NCBI GenBank assembly: GCA_947478985.1 | Contig: CANJYC010000091.1 | Coordinates: 1-6,946, forward strand | Source: Acidobacteriota bacterium | Lineage (GTDB): Bacteria > Acidobacteriota > Vicinamibacteria > Vicinamibacterales > UBA2999 | Direction of reading: 5' to 3' | DNA: 6,946 bases | In this document: positions 5,211 to 6,946 of the stretch, piece after piece | Position numbering within the stretch: the stretch's first letter is position 1 | How the letters are laid out: each line of letters begins with the position of its first letter | Made by a program: the position numbers and the translations under genes | Notes under the pieces: generated by a model | The model's database searches: none | Seen by the model: the letters and a program-made list of their open reading frames with translations, nothing else | Told to the model about the DNA's origin: nothing

Positions 5211-6946
5211 CGCCCGCGTAATCCTTGCGGCAGACCGAGGCGTACGCGCAGTAGGTGCACGTCCGCGTCTGGTGGGGGCGCGGTGGAAATTCACCGGCGG
5301 CGATGCCGTCGAGCACCGCGAACAGCCGCTCGCGTGCAGCGGTCAGCGTCGCGTCATGGTCGCCGGCGCCGGCTTTCATGACCGGCACCAGCGTTCGCTT
5401 GCCCGTGAACGCCACATACGAGCCTTCGTCAATGACCCAGGGACGGCCGTCACGCCGGACGAGCGTCTCCTGGGCACAGAGCGCATAGATGGGCACCTGC
5501 AGCGCCCGTTTCACATCGGGCGGAGAGCCGGACTTGTAGTCGACCACGCGCAACCGGTTGCCGGAGAGCAGGTCGACGCGGTCGGCGACGCCTTTCAACA
5601 GCACGCGACGGCCGTCGGTGCCAAGCTCGAACTCTCCTTCGAAGCGCCACTCGAGCCAGCGCTCCTCCACCTCGGCGGGACGGGATGCCTCGAGGCCGAG
5701 GACGACATCGACCACGCCGACGGCAATCGCTGACCCGAAGAGGCGGGCCCGCTCGATCCCGGCTTCGGCCTCCGGGAACTGCGCCAGCAGCGGCGCCGCC
5801 ACCTCCTCGAAGAGGCTGCGCGCGGCGTCGAAGCGATCCGCTGTGATCGCGGTATGGCCGCCGCCATCCCACGCCTCGAAGAAGCGTTGAAACACCTCGT
5901 GAATGAAGCGACCGCGCGCGCGCGGCGACAGGGACGGCTCATCCTCCGGCGCCTCTTCGAGGCGCAGCACATCTGCCGCGAAGAACCTGAAGGGGCACTC
6001 CTGATAGCGCTCGAGCGCGCTCAATGAGAGGGCCCTGGCGACATGTCCATCCGTCGTCCCGCGATAACGCGAGTCCGCGACCGCTGGTGACGGTGCACCG
6101 GCGCTGAGCGCTTCGTAGTCGAAGATCAGCGTCGGGTCCGGCGGACATTCCACGGTCGCGAATCCCGCAGCCTCGACGTCGTCGAGCAGCGTCGACGGGG
6201 CCACGACCGAATCGTCCTCGAGGCTGAAGGTCGAGACTCGCAGGCGCGCGCCGGGGAGCCGCATCAGATCGGCGAAGCTGGCGCGTGCCCCTTCCAGACG
6301 CTCGGACTCCGCGGTCCAGCCGAGATCGCGCAGGATGCCAGGCGAATAGAAGATGTTGCGCCGCGGGCGATCCGGCCATTCGCCGTCCACGAGACCGGCC
6401 AGCTGCACGTGATCGAAGTCGCCGAACCTGGCGCTCTCGGCATCGACGACATGCACGCCGGTGTCTCCCGTGCGCGGCGAGAACGTCTGTGCGTCGATCC
6501 ACCGGCGGACCATGGTGGCCACCTCGTCAAACTCCACGGATGCCGCGTCGAACCGCCGGTAAGCGTCACGCAGCGCGCCCATGGTCCCGAGGATGGCCGC
6601 GCGTGCGCGCAGCTGCCGCACGCGCAACGGGTCGTCCGGGCCTGGCAGGTGCTCGTAGGTGTCGAGAAATGACAGCAGGGCCGACAGGTGGTCCGCAACG
6701 GGCGCCGTCGTACGCAGTGGCCTGAGTTCCCCCGCGATGCGCGCGAGCGTCTCGCCCGCCCGACGCGCGCGCGCCAGCAGTCCTCGGTCGGGATCGCCAG
6801 CCCGCCACGCGTCGACAATGCGCACCAACGCGTCGTGCTCGCCAAGGTAGCCCGCCTCGCTGAGCGCGCGATCGAGCGCCGCCACGTCCTTGAGGTCGCC
6901 CGCGCCATCGTTGGTGTCGCCGTGCACGCGCAGGTGCGGTGAGGAC
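5203..6946 (-). CDS. addB: AddB-like nuclease subunit with Fe-S cluster motif, 3' part (cut by window edge)
   Basis: These are the last 580 codons of a gene whose start lies beyond the right edge; the frame stays open to the edge, so the GTG at 6927 is not taken as the start. Numbering from the first visible codon, VHVVDAESARFGDFDHVQLAGLVDGEWP corresponds in position to the degenerate helicase region of AddB; it lacks the TVHxxKG motif V and no ALTRAR motif VI follows, so this half is probably not an active motor. LSLSALERYQECPFRFF leads into a PD-(D/E)XK nuclease with GRFIHEVFQRFF, Asp455 in GVADRVD, Asp469-Tyr-Lys471 and LQVPIYA. Four cysteines, C317 of the CPF motif and C563, C566, C572 (CxxCx5C), match the iron-sulfur staple that holds the AddB nuclease together. 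It overlaps addA by 8 bases and is surely co-translated with it. AddB proper is favoured over a lone Cas4/RecB-type nuclease because of the length and the helicase-like region. Confidence 0.88.
   Translation of the reverse strand, partial: SSPHLRVHGDTNDGAGDLKDVAALDRALSEAGYLGEHDALVRIVDAWRAGDPDRGLLARARRAGETLARIAGELRPLRTTAPVADHLSALLSFLDTYEHLPGPDDPLRVRQLRARAAILGTMGALRDAYRRFDAASVEFDEVATMVRRWIDAQTFSPRTGDTGVHVVDAESARFGDFDHVQLAGLVDGEWPDRPRRNIFYSPGILRDLGWTAESERLEGARASFADLMRLPGARLRVSTFSLEDDSVVAPSTLLDDVEAAGFATVECPPDPTLIFDYEALSAGAPSPAVADSRYRGTTDGHVARALSLSALERYQECPFRFFAADVLRLEEAPEDEPSLSPRARGRFIHEVFQRFFEAWDGGGHTAITADRFDAARSLFEEVAAPLLAQFPEAEAGIERARLFGSAIAVGVVDVVLGLEASRPAEVEERWLEWRFEGEFELGTDGRRVLLKGVADRVDLLSGNRLRVVDYKSGSPPDVKRALQVPIYALCAQETLVRRDGRPWVIDEGSYVAFTGKRTLVPVMKAGAGDHDATLTAARERLFAVLDGIAAGEFPPRPHQTRTCTYCAYASVCRKDYAGDE

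Noticed and set aside
5208..5294. Extending addA upstream to the ATG at 5294
   Set aside because: The added 28 residues are Arg/Thr/Ala-rich and would overlap addB by 92 bases; ATG 5210 with the 8-base overlap is the standard coupled arrangement.
3456..5381. 641-codon plus-strand open frame
   Set aside because: It is wholly antisense to addA and the end of addB, whose helicase and nuclease motifs are unmistakable; the protein is rich in Arg, His and Glu and resembles no family.
6925..6927. GTG at 6927 as the true start of the addB-like gene
   Set aside because: The frame stays open to the window edge, and the protein lacks the N-terminal half expected for AddB, so the start is outside the window.
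1..6946. Mobile element, CRISPR, toxin-antitoxin or phage signals
   Set aside because: I found no direct-repeat array, terminal inverted repeats, transposase or integrase motifs. The two-CxxC mini-proteins do not form an overlapping pair typical of toxin-antitoxin modules.

Overview
This is a GC-rich window in which nearly every gene lies on the minus strand, from an ordinary chromosomal region. Small proteins that look familiar from Acidobacteriota (Vicinamibacteria-like genomes), the very high G+C at third codon positions and the gene content make a soil-type Acidobacteriota bacterium my best guess. This is an inference from memory of families; no taxonomic marker gene is present. I see no phage, IS element, CRISPR, tRNA or rRNA.

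There are two transcriptional blocks, plus one small plus-strand gene. Reading along the minus strand from the right, the first block is a DNA break-processing pair: the 3' part of an addB-like gene (5203-6946, cut by the window edge) and a complete addA-like gene (1887-5210). They are joined by an 8-base start/stop overlap. AddA carries all the superfamily 1 helicase motifs plus a PD-(D/E)XK nuclease. AddB carries a second PD-(D/E)XK nuclease wrapped by four cysteines with the spacing of the AddB iron-sulfur staple. Together they would form a two-nuclease helicase complex that resects double-strand breaks and prepares 3' ends for RecA.

Downstream of addA, a 172-base gap holds a stem-loop and a plausible sigma-70 promoter for a 73-codon protein with two CxxC pairs (1493-1714). 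Converging on it from the plus strand is a 51-codon zinc-ribbon-like gene (1330-1485), short enough for gene callers to miss. Divergent from that gene starts the second minus-strand block: a J-domain-less DnaJ-type zinc-finger protein (836-1288), a four-helix membrane protein (443-835) and the 5' part of an Mrp/NBP35-type P-loop ATPase (1-435, cut by the left edge). These three are 0 and 7 bases apart, so they are very probably one operon.

The AddAB pair and Mrp are well-known housekeeping functions. The less-described part is the middle (about 836-1714), where three unrelated small proteins, each with two CxxC pairs, sit together next to an Fe-S-carrier-type ATPase. I do not see evidence for a wholly new defence or mobile system.
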